A stretch of 64,000 nucleotides of DNA from Chryseobacterium aquifrigidense. GTDB taxonomy: Bacteria; Bacteroidota; Bacteroidia; Flavobacteriales; Weeksellaceae. Both the position numbers and the translations under genes were made by a program. Below are positions 16,334-23,611 of the stretch, in pieces. Under the pieces are notes generated by a model. It did not search any database and had not been told where the DNA came from. It saw only the letters and a program-made list of their open reading frames with translations. Positions within the stretch are counted from its first letter, which is position 1. Each line of letters begins with the position of its first letter. The stretch is taken from contig NZ_VFPD01000003.1 in assembly GCF_006716485.1 (NCBI RefSeq), forward strand, positions 391,616-455,615, read 5' to 3'.

Positions 16334-16364
16334 CCTTACTATTAACCAATTAATTTTTACCAAG

Positions 16365-17183
16365 ATGAAAAATTTACTTACAGGTGTACTTACACTATTC
16401 GCAATGAGTTTCGGATTTGCACAATTCAATATTGATGTGACTACTCAAACAGGAAACTTAAATGTTGCTACAGTAGACCAGACCGGTCTTTTGAACATCA
16501 ATTCTCTTACACAGACAGGGAATCGTAATACTGCAGATATTGACCAGGTAGGGATTTTAAATGTCAATAATGCGCAGAGTATCGGAAACAGAAACTCTGT
16601 AGATGTAGATCAGATGGGTATTGGAAACTCCAATGAAGTTTTGCAGATGGGAAATAGAAACTCTGCATCAACCTGGCAGTTAGGAGTACTTAACTCTACC
16701 GAACAAACTCAGATCGGAAGAAGAAATGATGCCTCCTCGGTACAGATTGGATTAGGTAATTCAGTTTTCCAATATCAGGACGGAAGAAGAAATGATGCTT
16801 CTGCCATTCAGGTAGGTGCTGGTAATGACGCTTATCAGGTTCAGTTGGGAAGAAGAAATGATGCCAGCGGACTTCAGATAGGAGCTAATAATGTTCTTGT
16901 TCAGTATCAGGATGGTAATGATAACAGTGCTACTCATATACAAGCTGGTACAGGTAATATTGCAGCCTCAGTTCAGGTAGGAGATGACAACACTTCTGCA
17001 GGAGTACAGATAGGTAATGCCAACCAGCTTTATCAGTTCCAGATAGGAGATTCCAACACAGCTATTGATCTTCAGATGGGTAACGGTAACTTTACCTGGG
17101 TAGCTCAGAGCGGTCTTGGCCATTTTCATGTAGGAACTCAGATGGGTAATGGAAACTCAATGATTGTGAATCAGTCGAATTAA
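16365..17183 (+). CDS. Curlin-repeat protein, major amyloid subunit candidate (CsgA-like)
   Basis: A 272-residue secreted protein: leader KNLLTGVLTLFAMSFGFAQ, then about 22 consecutive units of 11 residues with the pattern QxGxxN (for example TQTGNRN, DQMGIGN, VQVGDDN, LQMGNGN). Pairs of units correspond to the 22-residue strand-loop-strand repeat of CsgA, so roughly 11 rungs of a beta-solenoid amyloid, about twice the five of E. coli CsgA. A block in the middle repeats GRRNDAS three times. The protein would be exported through CsgG and polymerise on the cell surface for adhesion and biofilm. It is the first gene of the operon and is followed by a terminator, which should make it the most abundant product. 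Confidence 0.88.
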   Translation: MKNLLTGVLTLFAMSFGFAQFNIDVTTQTGNLNVATVDQTGLLNINSLTQTGNRNTADIDQVGILNVNNAQSIGNRNSVDVDQMGIGNSNEVLQMGNRNSASTWQLGVLNSTEQTQIGRRNDASSVQIGLGNSVFQYQDGRRNDASAIQVGAGNDAYQVQLGRRNDASGLQIGANNVLVQYQDGNDNSATHIQAGTGNIAASVQVGDDNTSAGVQIGNANQLYQFQIGDSNTAIDLQMGNGNFTWVAQSGLGHFHVGTQMGNGNSMIVNQSN

Positions 17184-17219
17184 GCCCTATAACAACATAC
17201 TGTAAATCTTAGAAATTGT

Positions 17220-17251
17220 AAAGGAGAAACTGCAGTGTTTCTCCTTTTTTA
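17220..17251 (+). terminator. Hairpin between the first and second curli genes
   Basis: A perfect 11-bp stem (aaaggagaaac / gtttctccttt, arms 17220-17230 and 17237-17247) with a 6-nt loop and a T-run. It lies inside the operon and probably lets most transcripts stop after the major subunit gene. Confidence 0.8.
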
Positions 17252-17300
17252 CCTTCAGTTTTCACAGATTTGTTATTCATGTAACTTTAATAAACAGGCT

Positions 17301-17699
17301 ATGTTTAACTTAAGATGGAGTGTTTTGGCGCTTTTCACATGGCTGCCAATACATGCACAGGAAATAGACTGGGATAAGGTAAACAGTAATACAATCTTTA
17401 ATCTTATAGCCAGACAGCAGACAGATCAGAGTTCTTATGGATCCGATATTATTCAGATAGGAGACTATAACAATGCCGAACTTTCCCTTAACGCCCGAAC
17501 AAATATTGTAGTAAAACAGCTTGGAGATTTTAATACCTTATATTTTATCAATTCATTCACAGATAAAGAAGCAAAAGCTGCTATTACTGCTCAGGGAAAT
17601 AATAATATTATTGATGTTACAGGAAGCAACAGTATTTCGGATGGAATTCAGATTAATGTAAAAGGAGATAATAAAACAGTTTTCATGAGAAACTATTAA
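17301..17699 (+). CDS. Small curlin-repeat protein (CsgB-like nucleator candidate)
   Basis: A 132-residue secreted protein with leader FNLRWSVLALFTWLPIHAQ. It keeps only a few QxGxxN units (IIQIGDYNNA, VKQLGDFNTL, TAQGNNNIIDV) and has a charged C-terminus (KGDNKTVFMRNY). This fits a minor subunit that anchors or seeds the major fibre, like CsgB, but repeat similarity alone cannot prove the role. ATG 17301 places the signal peptide correctly; an in-frame start at 17235 would add 22 residues rich in cysteine and phenylalanine that look non-coding. The csgE-like gene begins 7 bases after the stop. Confidence 0.75.
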   Translation: MFNLRWSVLALFTWLPIHAQEIDWDKVNSNTIFNLIARQQTDQSSYGSDIIQIGDYNNAELSLNARTNIVVKQLGDFNTLYFINSFTDKEAKAAITAQGNNNIIDVTGSNSISDGIQINVKGDNKTVFMRNY

Positions 17700-17706
17700 A
17701 ACACAA

Positions 17707-18441
17707 GTGATGAAAATTTTATATTCCCTAAGCCTGGGTACATTTTTTACCTTCCTGTCTGTATGGGTTTATGGGCAGGAAGATAAGAAAGTAAACGCCA
17801 GGATAGAGAGTAGTCTCCTTGAAAACCAGGTAAGATTGAAAGCCGTAGTCATCAATAACACCGCTGTGTATAAAGAACTGAATTACCTTTTGGTTTCTAT
17901 TAAAAAAGGGAACGGCGGAAATCTCTCAAATAATCAGCAGAATGGGAAATTTTCTGTTAACCCCAATGAAGTAAAGGTATTATCGGAGATCAGTGTGAAT
18001 CTCGAATCAAAAGATGCTCTCAAAGCCTTCCTTTATATCAGGGATGAAGAAACCCAAAAACTGATTGCTAAAGACAGTCTTGAACTGAACAGCGATCTTT
18101 TTAAGAAAAAAACAGCTAAGATTGAGGAAGATGCTGCTTATGAGCTCAGAGGACTTACTATAGATGAGACAAAAACCAAAGTAGGAAAAGACTTTTATGA
18201 TATGTTTTACATGCAATACAGTCAGCTTCCCGATAAAAGCAGCAGTGTCATTACCATTACAGAACTTCCTCTCCGTGGAACAAGCGGTCAGATTACTATT
18301 CAGATGGAAGATAAAATTATTTACAGTTTTATGACCAATCCGGCAGAGGATTATTTAAAAGAACAGCTAGGTTATAGCTTAAAATATATCAAAGAATTTA
18401 ATGCCAAGAAAAATCTTATAAAAAATGAATTTATCTATTAA
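17707..18441 (+). CDS. csgE: Curli assembly protein: N-terminal CsgH-like domain joined to CsgE
   Basis: A 244-residue exported protein. After the leader (ILYSLSLGTFFTFLSVWVYGQ), residues about 25-120 form an immunoglobulin-like segment: LNYLLVSIKKGNGGNLSNNQ, SVNPNEVKVLSEISVNLE and LKAFLYIRDEETQK. This layout matches CsgH, the curlin polymerisation inhibitor known from Alphaproteobacteria. Residues about 145-235 match CsgE: GLTIDETKTKVGKDFYDMFY, ITITELPLRGTSGQITI and FMTNPAEDYLKEQLGY. CsgE caps the periplasmic mouth of the CsgG channel and gates entry of subunits. Joining both activities in one chain would couple holding the subunit unfolded to delivering it. The CsgE half is firm; the CsgH half rests on pattern resemblance. 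Confidence 0.8.
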   Translation: MMKILYSLSLGTFFTFLSVWVYGQEDKKVNARIESSLLENQVRLKAVVINNTAVYKELNYLLVSIKKGNGGNLSNNQQNGKFSVNPNEVKVLSEISVNLESKDALKAFLYIRDEETQKLIAKDSLELNSDLFKKKTAKIEEDAAYELRGLTIDETKTKVGKDFYDMFYMQYSQLPDKSSSVITITELPLRGTSGQITIQMEDKIIYSFMTNPAEDYLKEQLGYSLKYIKEFNAKKNLIKNEFIY

Positions 18442-18452
18442 AAATGTCCGCC

Positions 18453-18863
18453 ATGAAAACCTTTATCATTATTTTGACATGTATTGCGGGTGTTTTCTAC
18501 GGAAAAGCTCAGCAGCTCGTCTATAAGCCGGTAAATCCAGCTTTCGGAGGAGATACATTTAATTACCAGTGGCTTTTAAGCTCTGCTAATGCACAAAACC
18601 CATTTGATGAAAAAAATGATTTCAGCGACTTGCTGGATCGTGTGAATTCCCTTGATAGTTTTACCCAGAGTCTGAACAGACAGATCCTCAGTGAGCTTTC
18701 AAGAAAACTGTTTGATGAACAGTTTGGTGATGGAAACATAAAACCCGGAAATTACCTTTTCGGATCCCTTTATCTGCAAATTACCAATACTAATCAGGGA
18801 CTTTTAATCAATATTTTGGATACCAGCAATGGTGATCAGTCCGAGATCGTAATTCCGAAATAG
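18453..18863 (+). CDS. csgF: Curli assembly protein CsgF
   Basis: A 136-residue secreted protein. After a leader ending KAQ it shows the CsgF core: LVYKPVNPAFGGDTFNYQWL, SSANAQNPF, and a later QITNTNQGLLINILDT. CsgF binds the outer opening of CsgG, narrows the channel and helps attach the nucleator to the surface; the N-terminal mature segment with NPAFGG is the part that plugs into the channel. An ATG nine bases upstream (18444) is also possible. It sits between csgE and csgG in a tight series. Confidence 0.9.
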   Translation: MKTFIIILTCIAGVFYGKAQQLVYKPVNPAFGGDTFNYQWLLSSANAQNPFDEKNDFSDLLDRVNSLDSFTQSLNRQILSELSRKLFDEQFGDGNIKPGNYLFGSLYLQITNTNQGLLINILDTSNGDQSEIVIPK

Positions 18864-18887
18864 GAAATAACTAAAAATAAACTTACC

Positions 18888-20252
18888 ATGACAACCTACA
18901 CTTATACCAGAATCTTTTTCTGCACTTTCCTGCTATGCATTCTGCAGGCCTGTAGTTCAATCTTTGGTTTACCTTCGGATCCCGAAAAACCAACAATGGG
19001 AGAGGTTACTTCTTCCACTGCAGAATTGAAAAATCTTCCGCTTCCCAAAGAGAAGATTGTAATAGGAGTCTACAAATTCAGAGATCAGACCGGCCAGTAT
19101 AAGCCTTCCGAAAACGGAAACAACTGGAGTACGGCAGTTCCTCAGGGAACTACAACCATTCTCATCAAAGCATTAGAAGACAGCCGCTGGTTTGTTCCTA
19201 TTGAAAGGGAAAATATAGCTAATCTTCTCAATGAAAGACAGATCATCCGTTCCACCAGACAGGAATACATCAAGGATGCAGACAAAAACAATCAAGCACT
19301 TCCCCCTCTTTTATACGCCGGAATTCTTCTTGAAGGCGGCGTTATCTCATACGACAGCAATATTCTGACCGGAGGACTTGGCGCAAGGTATTTCGGAATC
19401 GGTGCTTCCACACAATACCGCCAGGACAGAATTACGATATATCTCCGCGCTGTCTCTACCCTTAACGGAGAAATTCTTAAAACGGTTTATACCTCTAAAA
19501 CCATTCTTTCAACCAGTGTTAACGGAAGTTTTTTCAGATATATTGATACTGAAAGACTACTGGAAGCTGAGGTGGGTCTTACTCAAAATGAACCTGTTCA
19601 GCTCGCCGTGACAGAAGCCATAGAAAAGGCCGTAAAAGCTCTGATTGTTGAAGGAATCAGAGATAAAATATGGGGGAAAGCAATAGATGAGAATGGAGGA
19701 TATCAAAGTTTAATCAACGAATATAACAGAGAACAGGAGCAAAATAATGACCGGGTGATTGGCGGCAGATATCCGCAGGATTACAGACAAAAACTATCTG
19801 TTTTTGCGAATGTTGAAGGGCAGAAAGTTAAAGATGACTATGTAGGTTCTAAAATGAATGTTGGTGGAAAAATAGGCCTTAAATATTTCCTTACTCCTTA
19901 CCTGAATGTGGAACTGAACGCAAGTTATTTTACGCTTGAAAATTCAAATATTGTGAAAAGAAACTACTATGGTCCTGAAGTGAATCTGGAATATATCCTT
20001 TTTCCGAAATACAGATTCAGTCCATTTGTGTATGGTGGAGCAGGAGCGTTGTATTCAAAATATAAACCTCAATATAAAGCACAATTCGGGGGTGGGCTGG
20101 AATATATGATCAGCAAGAATTTCTCACTGAGAGCCTCCGCCCAATATGACCTTGGCTTCAAAGACGACTGGGAAGGCCTTGTAAATGGGAAAAGAAAAGA
20201 TCAGGCTTTGCGCTTTGGAATAGGAATCAACTTTTACTTCGGAAACAAATAA
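18888..20252 (+). CDS. csgG: CsgG outer-membrane curli secretion channel with C-terminal beta-barrel domain
   Basis: A 454-residue lipoprotein (lipobox at LLCILQACSS, Cys about residue 22). Residues about 45-270 are CsgG: KIVIGVYKFRDQTGQYKPSE, LIKALEDSRWFVPIERENIANLLNER broken as usual, LLYAGILLEGGVISYDSN and TVYTSKTILSTSVNGSFF, the last including the transmembrane hairpin region. E. coli CsgG ends about there (277 residues mature plus leader). Here another 175 residues follow, with alternating strands (KLSVFANVEG, GLKYFLTPYLNVELNASYF, YGGAGALYSKY) and a terminal aromatic residue pattern (RFGIGINFYFG) typical of an eight-strand outer-membrane barrel. So the channel protein carries its own barrel, an extension seen in Bacteroidota. 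Confidence 0.88.
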   Translation: MTTYTYTRIFFCTFLLCILQACSSIFGLPSDPEKPTMGEVTSSTAELKNLPLPKEKIVIGVYKFRDQTGQYKPSENGNNWSTAVPQGTTTILIKALEDSRWFVPIERENIANLLNERQIIRSTRQEYIKDADKNNQALPPLLYAGILLEGGVISYDSNILTGGLGARYFGIGASTQYRQDRITIYLRAVSTLNGEILKTVYTSKTILSTSVNGSFFRYIDTERLLEAEVGLTQNEPVQLAVTEAIEKAVKALIVEGIRDKIWGKAIDENGGYQSLINEYNREQEQNNDRVIGGRYPQDYRQKLSVFANVEGQKVKDDYVGSKMNVGGKIGLKYFLTPYLNVELNASYFTLENSNIVKRNYYGPEVNLEYILFPKYRFSPFVYGGAGALYSKYKPQYKAQFGGGLEYMISKNFSLRASAQYDLGFKDDWEGLVNGKRKDQALRFGIGINFYFGNK

Positions 20253-20263
20253 AAACACGAACT

Positions 20264-21775
20264 ATGAAAACTATAATTAAAATATTCAGCATATTCATCT
20301 TTGCTTTTTGTCTGTTTTCATGCAATGAAGACCTTGTAGAACAGGCGCAAACAGGAATGTTAAAAGGAAAAGTCGTAAAAAGAGGCAGTAATGTGCCGAT
20401 TCCTAACGTGAAGATTTTTACCAATCCTACGACACAAACGGTTTTCAGTGGTACAGACGGCTCATTTGAAATCGCTGTCATGCCGGTAGGCAATTACTCT
20501 GTAAAAGCAGAACTTTCAGGATATATTACAAGCTTTCAGTCAGTCAATATACAAAATCAAAATCAGGTAGTAACGGTAGTTTTTGAGATGGATGATGATA
20601 CTTCATTGAATTCTCCTCCCGCTACACCACAGTTGCTAAGTCCGATAGATAACGCAGTAAATCAGCCTTTGAGTGTTGAATTAACCTGGAGCGCAACAGA
20701 TCCCGATACAGCAGATGTATTAAGATACAGCCTGACAATTAAAAATAATCTTGACACTAATGTGATTCAGGTTAATGATTTGACAGCAAACCACTATACG
20801 CTTTCAAATCTGAAGTTTGGTGTAAGTTACTTCTGGCAGGTGTCTGTTTCGGACGGCATTCACCAGCCAGTTTTAAGTTCTATCAGTAAATTTACCACCA
20901 ATACCGTTCCAGCCAACAGGTATCATTACGTTCAGAAACAAAATGGAAACTTTGTGATCATTTCCAGTGATGACCAGGGAAATAACTTCCAGTTTACCAA
21001 TTCTTCCTACAACAGCTGGCGACCGCGCAAAAACAATAATGCAGGTCTCATTGCATTCCTTCGTACGGAAGGCGGAAGCACCCATCTTTATACTGCCAAT
21101 CCGGATGGTTCCAATCCTTTTAAAGTAACAACGGTTGCTGTTGCAGGATTTAACAATTATGAAATGGACTTTGCATGGAGTACCAACGGTAAGGAGCTTA
21201 TTTATTCCAACTTTAATAAGCTTTACAGGATTAATAAAGATGGAAGCGGGCTGAGCCTGGTATATACAACTCCGGATGGAAGCCTGATCTCAGAATGCGA
21301 CTGGAGCTACGACGGCAGTAAAATAGCATTGAAAACCAATGATTATAACGGATATAACACTAAAATTTATGTGATCGATAGTAATGGTGCCGTTCTTAAA
21401 ACTGTATTGTCAGGTACCGCAGGTGCCAGCGGAGGGTTGAACTTTTCTGTAGACGGACAGCTTCTTCTTTTTACCCGTGATGTTTCCGGATATCTGGATG
21501 GAAGCGGAAATTACCGTCAGCTGGATTCACATATCTTTATGTATAACCTTGTCACAGATGCTGTGAGTGATATTTCTGCAGAAAGCGAAAAAGTACTGGG
21601 CACAAATGATCTTGATCCCAGGTTCTCACCAAATAACGCTCAGATTATTTTTATGAATACCTCCAATGATAATATTTCTCAAAGGAATGTAATGGTCATT
21701 GACCTTAGTAATACGTTGACTGATATGACAAGAGCAACGCTATTCAGCAATGGAGAAATGCCGGATTATGAGTAA
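20264..21775 (+). CDS. Lipoprotein with carboxypeptidase-regulatory-like, FnIII-like and TolB-type beta-propeller domains
   Basis: A 503-residue surface or periplasmic lipoprotein (lipobox FCLFSCNED). Domain order: residues 30-110 a carboxypeptidase regulatory-like fold (LKGKVVKRGSNVPIPNVKIF, GTDGSFEIAVMPVGNYSV); 115-215 a fibronectin type III-like segment (VELTWSATDPD, SYFWQVSVSDG); 225-503 repeats of the WD40-like/TolB kind (FAWSTNGKELIYSN, CDWSYDGSKIALKT, LNFSVDGQLLLFTRD, DPRFSPNNAQIIFMN). It begins 11 bases after csgG, so it is the last gene of the operon. Its role is not described in enterobacterial curli; binding to fibres, sugars or the cell wall are possible. Confidence 0.78.
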   Translation: MKTIIKIFSIFIFAFCLFSCNEDLVEQAQTGMLKGKVVKRGSNVPIPNVKIFTNPTTQTVFSGTDGSFEIAVMPVGNYSVKAELSGYITSFQSVNIQNQNQVVTVVFEMDDDTSLNSPPATPQLLSPIDNAVNQPLSVELTWSATDPDTADVLRYSLTIKNNLDTNVIQVNDLTANHYTLSNLKFGVSYFWQVSVSDGIHQPVLSSISKFTTNTVPANRYHYVQKQNGNFVIISSDDQGNNFQFTNSSYNSWRPRKNNNAGLIAFLRTEGGSTHLYTANPDGSNPFKVTTVAVAGFNNYEMDFAWSTNGKELIYSNFNKLYRINKDGSGLSLVYTTPDGSLISECDWSYDGSKIALKTNDYNGYNTKIYVIDSNGAVLKTVLSGTAGASGGLNFSVDGQLLLFTRDVSGYLDGSGNYRQLDSHIFMYNLVTDAVSDISAESEKVLGTNDLDPRFSPNNAQIIFMNTSNDNISQRNVMVIDLSNTLTDMTRATLFSNGEMPDYE

Positions 21776-21779
21776 GAAG

Positions 21780-22012
21780 CGTTTAGTGTTTAAAGTTTAA
21801 TGTTCAAAGTTTAATGTTTAAAGTCCAAGGTTTTAGTTGTAAGTGAGGTGTGAGATACTATCTGTACCCATTAGAGATCAATTGAGAAGTAATTAAATAC
21901 GTTTTTCATTGTTAAGTCTCTTATTTCTCTGCCTCACTTTTTATTCTACAGACTTTGATAGGTAACAATAAAAATTTCCCTGGAGAATTATTGAAATTAA
22001 AATCAGGGGAAA
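21780..22012. repeat. Gap after the curli operon with gtttaaagttta repeats
   Basis: Short direct repeats (gtttaaagtttaatg, then gtttaatgtttaaagt) occupy about 21785-21825, followed by AT-rich sequence with no gene. Similar repeats occur near 6588 and 55500. Confidence 0.4.
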
Positions 22013-22046
22013 AAAAATTCCAGACTTTCTAAAGCCTGGAATTTTT
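22013..22046 (-). terminator. Terminator of the LuxR-type regulator gene
   Basis: Arms aaaaattccag (22013-22023) and ctggaattttt (22036-22046) form an 11-bp stem, with a T-run in the minus-strand direction just after the gene's stop. It could also end the curli operon. Confidence 0.7.
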
Positions 22047-22066
22047 GAGTGATTCATGGAAGTCTT

Positions 22067-22717
22067 TCAGTCGATGATATGATTCTCTATCGCATATTTT
22101 ACAATTCCGACTGAATTTTTCGCATTGAGTTTCAAAAGAATTCTTTTTCGGTGTGTTTCTACCGTATTGATACTGATAAATAATTTTTCTGATATGTCTT
22201 TACTGCTGCATCCGTCACAGATCAGTTTAAGAATTTCCATTTCGCGACGGGTGAGAGGTTCTTTGATGTGAGGATTGGGTTTTCCCTGTTCACTACTGAT
22301 AAAATTGATCATTCTTTCCTTTGCCTGATCACAGATATAGATCTCATTAAGAAGTAAAACATTGATGGATTTAAGAAACTCATCATAGGTGCAATTTTTA
22401 TCCAGATAAGCTTTAATACCTTTATTGAAGAGTTTTCGGATGTCAATCACATCATATGAACTCCCAATGATAGTAATCTTGGTATTTTTATGCTTTGCAA
22501 TAATAGTCTCCACAAGCTTGCAGATTTCTGAAAGCATAAGCATATTGGAACTCATCACAAGCATTTCCGGAGGTTCTTCTTTTAAATGTTTTGAGAGGTT
22601 TTCTAGAGAATTACAAATATCAATTGTACTGAAAATTTTACTTTGGGTAAGTAGTCTTGATAATCCTTCTGTATAGAGCATCGGTTCATCAAAAATAGTC
22701 AATTTTGGTTTCATCAT
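22067..22717 (-). CDS. LuxR-type transcriptional regulator with a degenerate receiver domain
   Basis: A 216-residue protein with receiver-like N-terminus (residues 5-120) and a LuxR/NarL helix-turn-helix C-terminus (LTRREMEILKLICDGCSSKDI, LFISINTVETHRKRILLKLNA). The receiver lacks the usual acidic pocket and the phospho-acceptor: where an Asp should stand the sequence reads EMLVMSSNMLML, and the strand-1 acidic pair is reduced to FDEP. It may therefore be phosphorylation-independent. It lies beside the curli operon, convergent with it. In E. coli the curli master regulator CsgD is also a LuxR-type protein with an odd receiver, so a role here is tempting, but only proximity supports it. Confidence 0.82.
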   Translation of the reverse strand: MMKPKLTIFDEPMLYTEGLSRLLTQSKIFSTIDICNSLENLSKHLKEEPPEMLVMSSNMLMLSEICKLVETIIAKHKNTKITIIGSSYDVIDIRKLFNKGIKAYLDKNCTYDEFLKSINVLLLNEIYICDQAKERMINFISSEQGKPNPHIKEPLTRREMEILKLICDGCSSKDISEKLFISINTVETHRKRILLKLNAKNSVGIVKYAIENHIID

Positions 22718-22926
22718 GGTTTATTTTGTTTATATAAAAATAGGAAAAAACTTCATATTTTGAATAAAATTGACAAATAATTTCAAATTATTATGTTTTT
22801 ATTAATGATAAAATATTATTTTTATTGATTTTTTGTTAAATAATTCTCTTTTTGTGGAGTTTTTTGGAGTTATTATTGTTAAAACCTAATGTTGATCATT
22901 GTTAATGAATGATAACACTAATTATT
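22718..22926. other. AT-rich gap, no gene seen
   Basis: About 209 very AT-rich bases between two minus-strand genes. I see no reading frame, hairpin with T-run or clear -7 element. Confidence 0.35.
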
Positions 22927-23397
22927 TTAAGATTTAACTAACAGAACGGGGATATGCTTTACCGGAAAATTAACAGAATTGGCAATGAAACAAAATTCAT
23001 TGGCTTTATGATGGAGCTGTTCTGCTTTTTCTTTCATACATTCTTCCGCAACAGTTACCGTAGGATGCAAAGTTACTTCTGTAAAATGACCGCTCCCACT
23101 GGCTGTTTCCCCCATGATACCCGTTGCTTCATCAGTATAATCTGTAACAATAATACCCGCCTCAGAGCAGAAATGAAGATACCAAAGCATATGGCAGGAG
23201 GAAAGAGAAGATAAAAACATCTCTTCAGGATTGTATTTTGTTCTGTCACCACGGAATGCAGGATCAGACGAACCTTCAATCACAACTTTGTTTTCTGCTG
23301 AAATGGTGTGACTCCTTTCGTAGTCCCTATAGCCGGTTGTTCCTGTTCCCTGGTTGCCTGTCCAGCGGACGGTAATTTTGTAATGGTGGTTTTTCAT
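22927..23397 (-). CDS. OsmC family peroxiredoxin-like protein
   Basis: A 156-residue OsmC/Ohr-family protein. It has the RWTGNQGTGTTGYRDYERSH N-terminal strand region, PAFRGDRTKYNPEEMFLSSL and the two reactive cysteines in SLSSCHMLW (about residue 68) and NEFCFIANS (about 132). In this family the cysteine pair reduces organic hydroperoxides. The subgroup resembles YhfA-type or general OsmC rather than Ohr. The most striking point is outside the gene: ten copies of a 7-base unit end directly at the start codon, occupying the place of the 5' untranslated region (see the repeat entry). Confidence 0.88.
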   Translation of the reverse strand: MKNHHYKITVRWTGNQGTGTTGYRDYERSHTISAENKVVIEGSSDPAFRGDRTKYNPEEMFLSSLSSCHMLWYLHFCSEAGIIVTDYTDEATGIMGETASGSGHFTEVTLHPTVTVAEECMKEKAEQLHHKANEFCFIANSVNFPVKHIPVLLVKS

Positions 23398-23470
23398 AGA
23401 TAAAAGATAAAAGATAAAAGATAAAAGATAAAAGATAAAAGATAAAAGATAAAAGATAAAAGATAAAAGA
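23398..23470. repeat. Heptamer tandem repeat (AGATAAA)n abutting the OsmC start codon
   Basis: Seventy-three bases consist of perfect repeats of a 7-base unit, 10.4 copies, ending flush with the ATG of the OsmC gene at 23397. On the coding strand the unit is tttatct. Copy number change by slippage would alter leader length by 7 bases per step and so could shift promoter or ribosome contacts; it would not shift the reading frame because the tract lies outside it. Confidence 0.9.
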
Positions 23471-23574
23471 TCTTGTCGTTAAAATTCAATAGGGGTGGGC
23501 TTTAGCCCAGCCTGCATAAACAAAAAACATCCATTGGCTTTAGCCGAAACTTATAGCAAGAAAAGATAATAAAA
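23471..23574. repeat. Short gap with ggctttagcc palindromic units
   Basis: The sequence holds gggctttagccc (about 23496-23507) and a related ggctttagcc near 23536. A matching ggctttagccc unit occurs near 63590. These look like small dispersed palindromes; there is no gene. Confidence 0.4.
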
Positions 23575-23601
23575 AAAACCTCCAGTACAACTGAAGGTTT
23601 T
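23575..23601 (-). terminator. Terminator of the RNase E/G gene
   Basis: On the minus strand aaaaccttcag pairs with ctggaggtttt (one G-U pair) around a 5-nt loop, followed by a T-run. It begins 10 bases after the rng stop. Confidence 0.8.
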
Positions 23602-23611
23602 AAATTTTGTC

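Noticed and set aside
23398..23470. CRISPR-like array
   Set aside because: The units are 7 bases with no spacers, so it is a simple tandem repeat.
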